Below are positions 47,561 through 58,970 of a stretch of 64,000 bases of DNA, in pieces. Both the position numbers and the translations under genes were made by a program. Under the pieces are notes generated by a model. The model had not been told where the DNA came from and did not search any database. It was given only the letters and a program-made list of their open reading frames with translations. The DNA lies in NCBI RefSeq assembly GCF_016097555.1, contig NC_054703.1, positions 5,115,036 to 5,179,035 of the forward strand, written 5' to 3'. Position 1 is the stretch's first letter. The number at the start of each line of letters is the position of its first letter. Source of the stretch: Gigantopelta aegis (lineage: Eukaryota > Mollusca > Gastropoda > Neomphalida > Peltospiridae).

Positions 47561-47799
47561 TAAAATAGACATCCCTTGCGTCCTTTCAACATCTCATAAT
47601 ATATGAGCAGCAGCCCTGTTGAATTTTCCAGAAAACCAATGTAGTTTAGCTACTCAGAATAATAGTTGTGTAGTCCTAACACCCACAGTGAATAAAGAAC
47701 CATATTCAACCATTTTACGTTCGTCCTTTTCCATGATATGCGTTAACGTTACGAGTTGTCTGGCATAGTGTGAGTGATAAAACCTGAAATTGGTCTCAC

Positions 47800-47880
47800 G
47801 AGTGTTGATCCCATGACCCACCGCACTTCTACTGAGCTACACACCTTTCTAATTAATATGAAACACATGAGGCACTTCAA
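47800..47880. repeat. Single 69-bp unit, unit 3
   Basis: One copy of the GATCCCATGACCCA...CTACACACC unit that forms short arrays in units 1 and 2. It probably shows the pre-expansion state, or a collapsed array. Confidence 0.7.
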
Positions 47881-47959
47881 GATGATGGTTTACATTAAAC
47901 AAGTCTGTGTTAAATGTTTCTCATATGAATGAATTAACAGATGACGTTTCAGCTTATAA

Positions 47960-49020
47960 CCGCGAGAGAAACATTCTGTGCGCGAGTCACATTTGAACTG
48001 TTTATTAAATGTGTGAACAAACATAATGTTTCAAGTTGCCATTGCTTGAAAAACATTTTGCACATACCTCACATTTGAAATTCTTAACACCTGTGTGAAC
48101 CAATATATGTCGTTTTAAGTCACTTTGTCATTGCTTGGGAAACATTTTGCAAATACCTCACATTTGAAATTCTTAACACCAGTGTGAACCAATATGTTTT
48201 TCTCATGTTGTCATTGCTTGAGAAACATTTTGCACACACCTCACATTTCAAATTTCTAACACCAGAGTGAACCAACATATGTTTCCTCAAGTTAGTATTG
48301 GGTGTAAAAGACATTGCACACACCTCACATTTAAAATTCTTAACACCAGTGTGAACGAAGATATGTCGTTTCAAGTTACTGTTGCCTATAAAACATGTTG
48401 CACATACTTCACATTTGAAATTCTTAACACCAGTGTGAACCAACATATGTTGTTTCAAATGGGTATTTTGTGAGAAAGATTTTGCAGCCACCTCACATTT
48501 GAAATTATTAACACCAGTGTGAACCAACATGTTGTTTCAAGTGGGTATTTTGTGAGAAAGATTTTGCACACACCTCAAATTTGAAATTCTTAACACCAGT
48601 GTGAACCAACACATATCGTTTTAAGTACGAATTGAGAGAAAAACATTTTGCACATATCTCACATTTGAAATTCTTAACACCAGTGTGAACCAACATATGT
48701 TTTTCCAAGGTGTCATTTTTTGTGAAATATTTTGCACATACCTCACATTTAAAATTAGTAGCCAAACTAGTACCTACCAGCCTTATGTCCAATGGCAACA
48801 ACTACACCATCGAGGCCGGTACCTACTGCTCTCAGTTGCCAAACTTAGTACCTACCAGCCTTACGTCCAATGGCAACAACTACACCATCGCACACCTCAC
48901 ACTGATATGGCGTTCAGTTGCCGAACCTAGTACCTGCTTAATTCGCCACTTGTAAGAGAAACACTTAAGCACATCCCATTGAAAAGGTTTCTCACAAGAA
49001 GATGTTGACGTTTGTTCTTC
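47960..49020 (-). pseudogene. C2H2 zinc-finger gene D, broken and invaded by satellite
   Basis: A ZNF paralogue with at least nine finger modules at 47960-48770 (for example CEVCAKYFTKNDTLEKHMLVH and CEICAKCFSLNSYLKRYVLVH). It is broken by a 2-base loss near 48530 (AACATGTTG in place of AACATATGTTG) and another frameshift near 48190. One finger has lost a cysteine (FKFEVC), and another has C to A (CEVAAKSF). At 48770 the gene is cut and 78-bp SINE-derived monomers begin. Pieces of fingers 1-2 and of the lead reappear between monomers (48885-49020, including the SYKW region). The satellite therefore grew inside the gene. Confidence 0.85.
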
Positions 49021-50650
49021 CTATGACTCTCAGTTGCCAAACTTAGTACCTACCAGCCTTACGTCCAATGGCAACAACTACACCATCGAGGCCGGTACCT
49101 ACCGCGCTCAGTTGCCGAACCTAGTACCTACCAGCCTTACGTCCAATGGCAACAACTACACCATCGAGGCCGGTACCTACCACTCTCAGTTGCCGAACCT
49201 AGTACCTACCAGCCTTACGTCCACTGGCAACAACCACACCATCGAGAGTGGCACCTACCGCGTTCAGTTTTGCATTAGTACCTACCAGCGTTATTTCCAA
49301 TGGCCCTCGAGCTACCACCATCGAGGCCGGCATCCACCGCGTTCAGTTGCCAAACCTATAATACCCAACCAGCACCTACCGCTGGTTGTTGAAAGAAGCT
49401 GGTGACTACTATTACATATCGCATTCAGTTGCCGAACCTAGTACCTACCAGCCTTACGTCCAATGGCAACAACTACACCATCGAGGCCGGTACCTACCGC
49501 GCTCAGTTGCCGAACCTAGTACCTACCAGCCTTACGTCCAATGGCAACAACTACACCATCGAGGCCGGTACCTACCGCTCTCAGTTGCCGAACCTAGTAC
49601 CTACCAGCCTTATATTAGTCCAATGGCAACAACTTTGACCATCAAGGCCGGTATTTATGGGTCATCTTGGTTGATTTCTTGCATGGCACAGTTGCCGAAC
49701 CTAGTACCTACCAGCCTTACGTCCAGTGGCAACAACTACACCATCGAGGCCGGCACCTACCAGCCTTACGTCCAATGGCAACAACTACACCATCGAGGCC
49801 GGTACCTACCGCTCTCAGTTGCCGAACCTAGTACCTACCAGCCTTATGTCCAATGGCAACAACTACACCATCGAGGCCGGCACCTACCGCGTTCAGTTGC
49901 CAAACCTAGTACCTACCAGCCTTACCTCCAATGGCAACAACTACACCATCGAGGCCGGTACCTACCGCGTTCAGTTGCCGAACCTAGTACCTACCAGCCT
50001 TACCTCCAATGGCAACAACTACACCATCGAGGCCGGTACCTACCGCTCTCAGTTGCCGAACCTAGTACCTACCAGCCTTACCTCCAATGGCAACAACTAC
50101 ACCATCGAGGCCGGTACCTACCGCTCTCAGTTGCCGAACCTAGTACCTACCAGCCTTACGTCCAATGGCAACAACTACACCATCGAGGCCGGCACCTACC
50201 ACTCTCATACTACCTGGCAACACAGTTGCCGAACCTAGTACCTACCAGCCTTACGTCCAGTGGCAACAACTACACCATCGAGGCCGGCACCTATTCAGTT
50301 GCCAAACCTAGGCCGGTACCTACCAGCCTTACGTCCAATGGCAACAACTACACTATCGAGGCCGGTACCTACTGCTCTCAGTTGCCGAAAATAGTACCTT
50401 CCAGCCTTACGTCCAATGGCAACAACTACACCATCGAGGCCGGTACCTACCGCGCTCAGTTGCCGAACCTAGTACCTACCAGCCTTACAGCCAGTTGCCG
50501 AACCTAGTACCTACCAGCCTTACGTCCAATGGCAACAACTACACCATCGAGGCCGGTACCTACCGCGCTCAGTTGCCGAACCTAGTACCTACCAGCCTTA
50601 CATCCAATGGCAACAACTACACCATCGAGGCCGGCACCTACCTGGCACAG
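48768..50650 (-). repeat. 78-bp satellite derived from a tRNA-type SINE head
   Basis: About 22 monomers of TACCTACCAGCCTTACGTCC, AATGGCAACAACTACACCAT, CGAGGCCGGTACCTACCG and CAGTTGCCGAACCTAG. Read in reverse, the monomer matches the SINE head at 16636-16727 (CTACACCGCCGAGGTCGGTA, CAGCCTTAAGTCCGATGG, GATCAGTTGCCGG). Because 78 is a multiple of 3, two forward frames stay open, giving a repeated 26-residue peptide (NLVPTSLTSNGNNYTIEAGT) for up to 373 codons. I see no start context, signal or conservation that would make it a gene. Confidence 0.9.
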
Positions 50651-50654
50651 TTGC

Positions 50655-50838
50655 CGTTAGCGAACAGTATCCTGAGATCACCAGACTGCTAGCGAAGCCA
50701 GAAATCCACCAGCTGGTTCCCCAACTGGACACAAGGGTGTGGATCTCCTCCCCCTAGCCAACCTTTCCAACATCCAAGCCTCCATGAGTATGGACTTGTC
50801 AGACTTTAAACTTGTGGCTGCCATCTCTAAAAGTTTGT
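50655..50838 (+). other. Short stretch with coding-like composition after the satellite
   Basis: Two adjacent frames read like protein: SEQYPEITRLLAKPEIHQLV (about 50659-50755) and LANLSNIQASMSMDLSDFKL to a stop near 50839. They are not in the same frame. It may be a broken exon end or coincidence. I recognise no family. Confidence 0.25.
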
Positions 50839-50839
50839 A

Positions 50840-51171
50840 AATGTTTTTGTAAATAGTCTGATACCCTTTATTTTTGGCAGTCCATCTAAATTGCTCTAAT
50901 CACCTTCAACTTTGGATGAGCAGTCAATTTTTTTGTTTGGTCTCAATTTCATCAGACATGGTATTTTGTGAACTTACTAATTTTTATTCCAAATTCCGCC
51001 CACCTCAAACTAAAAATACCCATATCACGTATATATTGTTTATATAATTAGCGCTCTAAAATATTTTAAGTCCCTCTAATAATTACTTTATATTTTCTTT
51101 TATTTCTTTAGACCATTCATTTATAAAAAAAAATTAATTGTCCCCTTCATACTATTACTTTCCCTCTCCCC

Positions 51172-51204
<33 letters not shown>

Positions 51205-51595
51205 TCCCCTTTGCTGGCTTAGTAGGGTGGATATCATTACAAAACATTGCGATGCACGTCTGTTTCATCATTCTGCAAAACTCAACAAGCCGGTATGTTC
51301 GTTTCTTCAACTTAAGACAGATACCTGTCTGCGCCCGTTATATGTAATAGCTGTCGTATGTTTCTTTTCTTCACCTTTAAGACAGATACCTGACGCGTTA
51401 CGTAACAATTCATCTGCTTACACGAGGACCTGATTCACTGGGATGGAACAAAGTGGCTGCGCCCGTTATATGTAATAGCTGTCGTATGTTTACCATCTTA
51501 TTAATTAAATATACCAATAGTTTTGTTGATTTGCATTAAATATCGTTGGATATGCAACCAGTCGGAGTCCAAAAGTTTTAGCAAATCAAAAGTTT
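50840..51595. other. Intergenic with C tract and a direct repeat
   Basis: A C tract lies at about 51173-51203. CTGCGCCCGTTATATGTAAT followed by AGCTGTCGTATGTTT occurs twice, at 51329-51363 and 51457-51491. No gene. Confidence 0.6.
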
Positions 51596-51880
51596 GTTTT
51601 GTTTAATGACACCACTAGAGCAAATTGATTTAATAATCATCGGCTATTGGATGTCAAACATATAGTATTAAGGAACCGGCTACATTTTCCCATTAGTAGC
51701 AAGGGATATTTTATATGCACCATTCCACAGACAAAATAGCACATACCACAGCCTTTGATATACCAGTCGCGGTGCACTGGCTGGAACGAGAAATAACACA
51801 ATGGGCCCACCTTCGGAGATCGATCCCAAACCGACGGCACATCAGGCTACGTCATGCCCCTTTAGCTGATCATTCCTTTA
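51596..51880 (-). mobile_element. SINE, minus strand
   Basis: The tail GTTTAATGACACCACTAGAG and ATCGGCTATTGGATGTCAAA, then the inverted body (TAGTAGCAAGGGATATTTTA) and head (GAGATCGATCCCAAACCGAC, CACATCAGGCTACGTCATGC). It appears full length but diverged. Confidence 0.85.
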
Positions 51881-52089
51881 AGGAAACAATCGACAAACTC
51901 ACAAACGTCGTTAAAATATTTGATTGTAATAGTTTATTCTTTAACCGATATTACAATCTCCCTAATATAAAACCAGTTTAAAATAAGAGGTCGTAATAGC
52001 GAAGTTTCACCGTAATATTAATAAATGGAAGAACACTAAGGTGTAGACGTCTATTTTTAAATTTGTGAATTATTTACGGACCTTAAGTT

Positions 52090-52200
52090 GAAATTGGACC
52101 AGGGGCGATTTATCTCAACACTGGAGCGAGTTGGTAACGGTTTTGGGGCGAGTTTGTAGGAGGCGAAATGGTTTTGGGGCAAATTGGTCTTGGAGCGAGG
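52090..52200. repeat. Short GGTTTTGGGGCGAG-type repeats
   Basis: About four imperfect repeats of a GGGGCGAGTTGGT-like word, lying just left of block R. No gene. Confidence 0.55.
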
Positions 52201-52204
52201 TGAC

Positions 52205-52640
52205 CAGCATTCCTTTTTAACAATTTGTAGCAACTGACGTGAAGTATTTATTATTTAGATAAATATTTATATTTTACTAAAATGTATTCCGCAGAATGCA
52301 TTACAAATAGCAAAGGAAACAATAACCGAACTGAGAGAGTTCACAGAACAATCCGGGATGTGACAACAGCGAGAGTCCGAACCCGTGTTCTATTTCGAAT
52401 GTCAGATCATGACACAGTGAATTTGCCGAGAATAGGCTAAAACTTGGCAATGTAGCAAAAGATAAAAAGTGACTTATATGAACCTGAAGATAGATTTGAG
52501 AATGTTTTGTACTTTGTCAATGAAAAACGCAGAAAATTGCTGTAATAAACAAAATAAACGTACCTAACAAGAATCGGGTCACAAAGGAAACGGTCACGAA
52601 AAAGGTATTGCGGCCTGTTGTTCGGATCTTTCAAGTACCG
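52205..52640. repeat. Paralogous block R, unit 4 (left part)
   Basis: It follows 130-545 of unit 1 (AACTGACGTGAAGTATTTAT, TTCCGCAGAATGCATTAC). It stops at AAGTACCG, where the LTR element begins. It resumes at 58091. Confidence 0.78.
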
Positions 52641-52822
52641 CCAGATATTATGTTAGCAACCTTAGTTGGAGTTATCTCTCTTGATGTATTGGGTGAAAGT
52701 AATCGCCCTTGTTTTTCACTCTTCTTTCTCCTTTTGTATTTCTCAAGTAAAGTTGTGTTTTACTTTCTAAGTTTGTGTTTCTGATCAGTAACTATTAGGG
52801 CGGCAACTTTTCTCTTAACTGG
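52641..52822 (+). repeat. 5' LTR of the gypsy-like element
   Basis: It starts CCAGATATTATGTTAGCAAC and ends CTTTTCTCTTAACTGG, a small inverted end pair (CCAG/CTGG). Boundaries are within a few bases. Confidence 0.8.
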
Positions 52823-55800
52823 CATGGTGGCAGCAGGTATCGAAACCACGCGTCTGAACACAAGCAGACTTTCCCCTAAGCTGTCCTGTATAGTTTTACT
52901 ACGTCACGTAGCTGATCGGTTCGACGTTTAGCTCGCCTGTAACACACATCCTTTCATCGTAGTTCTACAACACAAACACACCATGGCACACACCGTGCTC
53001 CAAAACAATGGTCTCTAACAAAAGTAGAAACAGTAAATTCATTCGAAAACTGGTGTCAAAATATAATGTACACGTTGTCACTCGATCCCAACTTCAGCCG
53101 TTTCCTGGCCGATGGATATACGTGGGATACGAAGTCACGTACAGAACCCACAAGAGGTTTCGGTGAATATGGTGAACATATTCCAGTACGACAACGTCTT
53201 ACAGCGCAACAGAAAAGCAACTGCTTAGACTTCATGTTGGAACAAATTGCAAATTATTTCCCCATCATATCTCGCAACACCATAATCAAAACATCCACAT
53301 ATCGGCCTTGCATCTGGCAGTCAATACGCCTACATTTTGGCTTCTAATCCACTGAGGGTCATTTTCTGGATTTTGATGAAATTAAACTACAGCCAGAGGA
53401 AAGACCGGAAGATCTCTTTCAGCGCCTAACTGCATTTGTAGAAGACAATCTACACACACATGATAGCAGCATCACTCACCATGGTGACCAGGTTGCTGAA
53501 CATGAGGAAATGTCTCCATCTCTTGCGAACTTCATTGTTCTCCAGTGGCTGAGACTTATCAATAAAGACCTACTTAGACTTATGTATGGCACAGAACTTA
53601 GATCAAGAACTTTAGCATATATCAAGCCAGAAATATCACAAGCTTTGCCGTCATTAATTAATGAATTACACACGTCTGAAGATGCAAAGGTCATGCGCTC
53701 CTCGGCATGGTGGTAGCAACAAATACCCAGACACCAACAGGCTAAGCATTTTACCTCTCGGACGCAATCCAAAGTATGTCCCATATGCAAAGCAGCAGAC
53801 AGTTCCTATGATCATTTCCTGAGCCGTTGCAAACACCTTTCTGAAAGTGATCGCAAATTCCTTCTAAAAGCTCGACAAATAATCAACATAGCTAACAACC
53901 AGGACTCTGCAGACACTAGTGACGACGAACAAAACGAATACCAATCTGAATCTCACCAGTCTTCTAGTGCATCTACACTGAGAGTGCAAATCAGACAGTC
54001 ACCTTACATAAATGTGTTTTACAAACATAACAATGTTGGAGTAACTCTTGACACCGTCGCCACTGGAAACATGGTCAGGTTATCAACTGCACAAGCATTG
54101 GGATTCCACATCAAGAAAACATCACAATCAGCTCACCAAGCAGATGCTTCAATTCCCTTGAATGTGATTGGAGAAACTACTGCCACTTTCTCTCGAGGAA
54201 ATAAGGAATTCCATTTTGAAGGCTTGGTTGTGGAACAACTAGATGTAGACATACTTGCTGGTACACCATTTATGGAAAGTGACGACTTCGGCATTCGACC
54301 TGCAAAGCGTCAGATAAGTCTTAAAGATGGTACACGTGTTCACTACGGCTCTATATCTGAAACAAAGGATCAACACACTATTCGCCGAGCTTGTGTACTC
54401 AGAGCACGACCTACTACTACCACAGTGTGGCCCGGTGACTATGTTGAAATACCAGTGCCTGACGACTACGCACTTCAAGATGATTTGTATGCTCTAGAAC
54501 CATGAACTGATAACATTCATGCCACTCAATCCAAAACATGGCCTCCACACACTCTCCTCCAAAGTGTACTGGGGAGAATTCGCATACCAAACACAACCGA
54601 CAGTCCACAACTCCTGAGGAAAAATGAAATTTTTTGCCAAATTCGACCAGTATTCATCCCAGAAGTTGACAGTGTCAGTGAAAAATCACATCTCCCCAGA
54701 ACATATATCAAATCACAGTCATATGGCAAGTTCTCAGACCAAATTCAAATAGACCCTTACCGTATTCTCTCTCCAGAAATCAGAAAGGTATTCATTGCTC
54801 TGGTTCAGGAACATGATGATGTATTTGACACTTCCATAGAATGCTACAATGGTGCCAGTGATCCATTCCAAGCAGTAGTTAACATGGGTCCAGTACAACC
54901 TCCTCAGAGGAAGGGAAAAGTACCCCAGTACTCCAGAAAGCAACTCGAAGAACTTCAACAGATGTTCGATGACCTCGAGGACAAGGGAGTTTTCAAATGT
55001 CTTGATGCAGGTATCAAGGTTGAATACGTTAACCCTTCCTTCCTTGTCAGAAAGCCATCAGGCGGCCATCGCCTGGTCACATCATTCGGTGATGTTGGTC
55101 GTTACACCAAACCTCAGCCGTCCCTGTTGCCTGATGTAGATTCAACATTAACACAAATTGGTCAATGGAAATATATTATCACCACTGATCTGTCCAGCGC
55201 TTTCTACCAAATACCACCTGACAAGAATTCCATGAAGTATTGTGGTGTCGCCACTCCGTTTCACTGTATCCGTGTATACACCCGATCGGCAATGGGTATG
55301 CCAGGTTCAGAAACTGCACTAGAGGAACTTATGTGTAGAGTTCTGGGAGATTTATTGACGGAAGGGGCTGTCACTAAACTCGCTGGTGACTTGTGGCGGA
55401 AATACCCCTGAAGAATGAATCAACACTTGGCGTTGGTTTTTGACAGCCCTTCGACACAACAACTTACGACTGTCAGGACACAAAACAATAATCACTCCAC
55501 AATCATCCACAATGCTAGGATGGAATTGGCAACAAGGCTGTATTCAGGCTAGTCCTCACCACATCGCTACTTTAGTGTCGTGTTCGCCTCCCAAGACAGT
55601 CTGTGGTTTGTGCTCATTCATTGGTGCATACAAAATTCTCACCTGCATTATACCCGGCTATTCAAAGATCCTGGCCTCTTTTGATGATATTGTAGCAGGT
55701 CGCCAGTCAAAAGATGAATTTTTTTGGAGCAATGACCTTCATGATGCCTTTTCTCATGCCCAGACAATGCTCTCGTCAAACAAAGCAATCGTTCTCCCAA

Positions 55801-57980
55801 ACCCAAAAGACCAACTTTGGATTGTTACAGAGGGAGCTGTTAAGGATCCAGGCATAGGAGCAACCTTGTACGTAACTCGCCACAATCAACCTCGCGTTGC
55901 AGGGTTCTTCAGCGCAAAACTCAGACCACGTCAAGTCACATGGTTACCATGTGAAATTGAAGCATTGTCGATTGCCGCTGCCACAAAGCACTTCAGTCCT
56001 TACATTATCCAGTCCAGTCTGAAACCTATCATCCTCACTGACAAAAAACCTTGCATCCTTGCTTTTGAGAAGTTATGTCGTGGCGAATTTTCAGCAAGTC
56101 CTCGGGTTTCAACTTTTCTATCTACAGTCAGCAGATTTCAAGCCTCCGTCCGTCATCTAACAAATGCAAATATCCCATCAGACTTTGCTAGTCGAAATGC
56201 TCCAGAGTGTCACAATGAATCGTGTCAAATATGTGCTTTCATCCAAGAAACTGAAAATTCTGTTGTTCGACACATTCTCATAGATGACATACTATCAGGT
56301 AAAACTTGGATACCCTTCAACACAAGATCAACTTGGCACTCATTAAAAGAAGAGTGCAAGGTTTACGGCGTACCCATTCTCACCTGATTCAAGGTACACG
56401 CCCTTCGAAGAAGCTCACAAACATCAAAAATGTTAAACGTTACATCAATACGGTAACCATTGCCAAAGATGGTCTCCTCGTCGTAAAGTGAACTGATCCA
56501 CTATTCCCCACACGAGAATGTATTGTAGTTCCCCGACAAGTTCTAGAAGGTCTCCCTAATGCCTTACATATTCAGTTGAATCACCCATCAGGATTTCAAC
56601 TGAAGAAGGTAGTTCAAAGATACTTCTTTGCGCTTGACATGGATCGTTCCATTGACTCTGTATCCAACAACTGCCATCAGTGTGCTGCTCTGCGCAAGAC
56701 TCCATCTACCATTGTCGAACAAAGTTCAAGTAATCCACCTGTAATTGCTGCGAATATCCTTAAACGAGAACGCCAAGTCATCATAGTTGTGAGGGAATGT
56801 GTTATCTCCTTTACAGTCGCCTGTCTGATTGATAATGAACGTAGTGATGTCATTCGACAGGCATGGATTCGTTTGTGCATAGAATTACGCCCTCTTGACG
56901 GACCCCCAGCAGTCATCAACACAGATCCTGCTCCAGGCTTCCTCGCGCTGGCAAATGACAGTTTCCTACACAAACACAGAATTACTCTTGAAATCGGTAG
57001 GGTCAAGAACATCAACAAAAACCCAGTTGTGGAAAGAGCAATACAAGAATTGGAAAATGAACTCCGTCATGAAGATCCTACTCGTGGTCCTGTTACTCCT
57101 ACTGAGTTAGCCATAGCAGGTGCTAGTCTCAATTCCCGCATTCGAAACCATGGCGTATCATCTCGTGAAATGTGGACTCAGAGAGACCAATTCACAAGCA
57201 GGCAATTACCCCTTTCTGACCAACAACTTATCACAGACCAACACTCTGCCATATTATCAAACTACCCACACAGTAAATTATCCAAACTCCCTAAAGGAAT
57301 CCAATCAACCATGTCTTCAGTACATATTGGTGATTTAGTGTATCTATACTGTGACAGAAATAAGACAAGTGCACGTAATCGATATCTTGTTGTGAACATT
57401 GACGGGCCATGGTGCGTTGGAAATAACTGTTATCATGTTAAACGTCCTGAGTGTTACATAGTACCAAACAAGACTTGTCAGATTCCACAGTGTACTTACG
57501 GTGACACAGATAATGATGATGAAACACCCCCAGATCCTGACGTTGACACAAATTATGATCTTCCTCCGATTCCAACCGAGATCGCCTCGCCTCTACCAGA
57601 CATGTCTTCAGAATCACTGGACAACATCCTGGACACAACAACGAAGGACTCGCTATGCCCCTCCACACCACGACGACGGATAAATCTACCAGGTCGATTT
57701 AAGGATTTTGTGTTGAACTAACATTCACCATTTTTTGTTCTAACCACGACATAGAAATATACTGTGTCAGTGTCATAAATCTGCATTTAACTATCGTTTA
57801 CCATGTTTTATTCCAGACCCCAACGACAAGAACATCTACCGTGTCGATGTTGATGACTTTGTGATGTTTAAAAGTAACCATACATTTATTTTATACTCAC
57901 AAACAGTAAGTTCTAACCTTAAAAGAACCTGACAGTACATTAACAGTACAAAAACAAAAAGAAGAAAAAAAGTGGTTACA

Positions 57981-58090
57981 CCAGATATTTTGTTAGCAAC
58001 CTTAGTTGGAGTTATCTCCCTTGATGTATAGGGTGAAAGTATGTGTTTCTGATCAGTAACTATTAGGGCGGCAACTTTTCTCTTAACTGG
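57981..58090 (+). repeat. 3' LTR of the gypsy-like element
   Basis: Same ends as the 5' LTR but shorter (about 110 against 182 bp). Block R continues immediately after it with GTACGAAGATATGCCGACTG. Confidence 0.8.
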
Positions 58091-58200
58091 CGTACGAAGA
58101 TATGCCGACTGCGATAAAGTGTCTTGCTTGGAAGGAATTTGACCTTTTTCTTCTCTCTTTTCTTGTAGACTGAGGGTTATTTGTTTTGGGATTTTCTTTT
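58091..58200. repeat. Paralogous block R, unit 4 (middle part)
   Basis: Continues the block interrupted at 52640 (compare 565-685). It runs into the 39-bp minisatellite. Confidence 0.8.
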
Positions 58201-58213
58201 CTTTGTCCTGCAC

Positions 58214-58708
58214 GCAAACACATCGTCAGGTAAACCCACCATAGACGCTGTAGCAAACACATCGTCAGATAAACCCACCATAGACGCTGTAGCAAACACA
58301 TCGTCAGGTAAACCCACCATAGACGCTGTAGCAAACACATCGTCAGATAAACCCACCATAGACGCTGTGGCAAACACATCGTCAGATAAACCCACCATAG
58401 ACGCTGTGGCAAACACATCGTCAGATAAACCCACCATAGACGCTGTGGCAAACACATCGTCAGATAAACCCACCATAGACGCTGTGGCAAACACATCGTC
58501 AGATACACCCACCATAGACGCTGTGGCAAACACATCGTCACATAAACCCACCATAGACGCTGTAGCAAACACATCTTCAGATAAACCCACCATAGACGTG
58601 GTAGCAAACACATCGTCAGATAAACCCACTATAGACGCTCTGGCAATCACATCGTCAGATACACCCACCATAGACGCTGTAGCAATCACATCGTCAGATA
58701 AACTCACC
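58214..58708. repeat. 39-bp minisatellite
   Basis: About 12.7 units of GCAAACACATCGTCAGATAA followed by ACCCACCATAGACGCTGTG. Since 39 is 13 codons, frames are open on both strands (plus strand: NTSSDKPTIDAVA). I take this as a repeat rather than a gene: it is flanked by repeat fragments, and the plus-strand frame starts within block R. Confidence 0.93.
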
Positions 58709-58880
58709 AAGCCGTAGCCTGATCCGCAATTAAAGATCGATCCCCGTCGGTGGACTCACTGGATCATTTGACCTTCCAGCCAGTGTTCTACAACTTATGT
58801 AACAAAGGCTGTGGTATGTACTATCATGTATGTGTGTGCATACAACAGACAACTTGCTTCTAATCGGAAATAGTATCAGT
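58709..58880 (+). repeat. Truncated SINE
   Basis: GCCGTAGCCTGATCCGCAAT, GATCGATCCCCGTCGGTGG and CCAGCCAGTGTTCTACAAC belong to a SINE head and early body. It ends at the lost body near CTTCTAATCGGAAA. It splits block R a second time. Confidence 0.75.
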
Positions 58881-58970
58881 TTGGGTTTTTTCCTTTTTCT
58901 TTTCTTTTTTTTTAACTTATTAAATCCATGATCTGTCAGTTTGGATGAAACGAAGATTATAATTAAGTCT
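58881..58970. repeat. Paralogous block R, unit 4 (right part)
   Basis: It resumes with TTATTAAATCCATGATCTGT and TTTGGATGAAACGAAG (compare 730-775) and leads without a break into the first 85-bp monomer. Confidence 0.8.

Larger units (their letters stand above)
52641..58090 (+). mobile_element. Decayed Ty3/gypsy-like LTR retrotransposon
   Basis: An LTR element about 5.4 kb long, inserted in block R. Parts in order: 5' LTR, a gag-like region (about 53.0-53.9 kb, with a Cys-His cluster near 53.8 kb), an aspartic protease region (about 54.0-54.4 kb), reverse transcriptase (about 54.8-55.6 kb), RNase H (about 55.8-56.2 kb), integrase (about 56.5-57.5 kb) and a short 3' LTR. The order protease-RT-RNase H-integrase is that of Ty3/gypsy elements, not Copia. 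Envelope was not seen. It is broken, with roughly half a dozen or more breaks. Shared LTR positions differ at only about 3 sites in 110, so the insertion is fairly young. GTAC-containing flanks on both sides suggest a 4-5-bp target duplication. Confidence 0.9.

Noticed and set aside
49386-50507. A 373-codon open frame with 26-residue repeats
   Set aside because: The 78-bp monomer is a multiple of three and open in two frames at once. It derives from a tRNA-type SINE, so the frame is a by-product.
53476-53790. Minus-strand frames within the LTR element
   Set aside because: Antisense shadows of the gag-like region of the retrotransposon.
58181-58717. A 178-codon frame with 13-residue repeats (NTSSDKPTIDAVA)
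   Set aside because: A 39-bp minisatellite open on both strands. The upstream part is block R and the downstream part a SINE.
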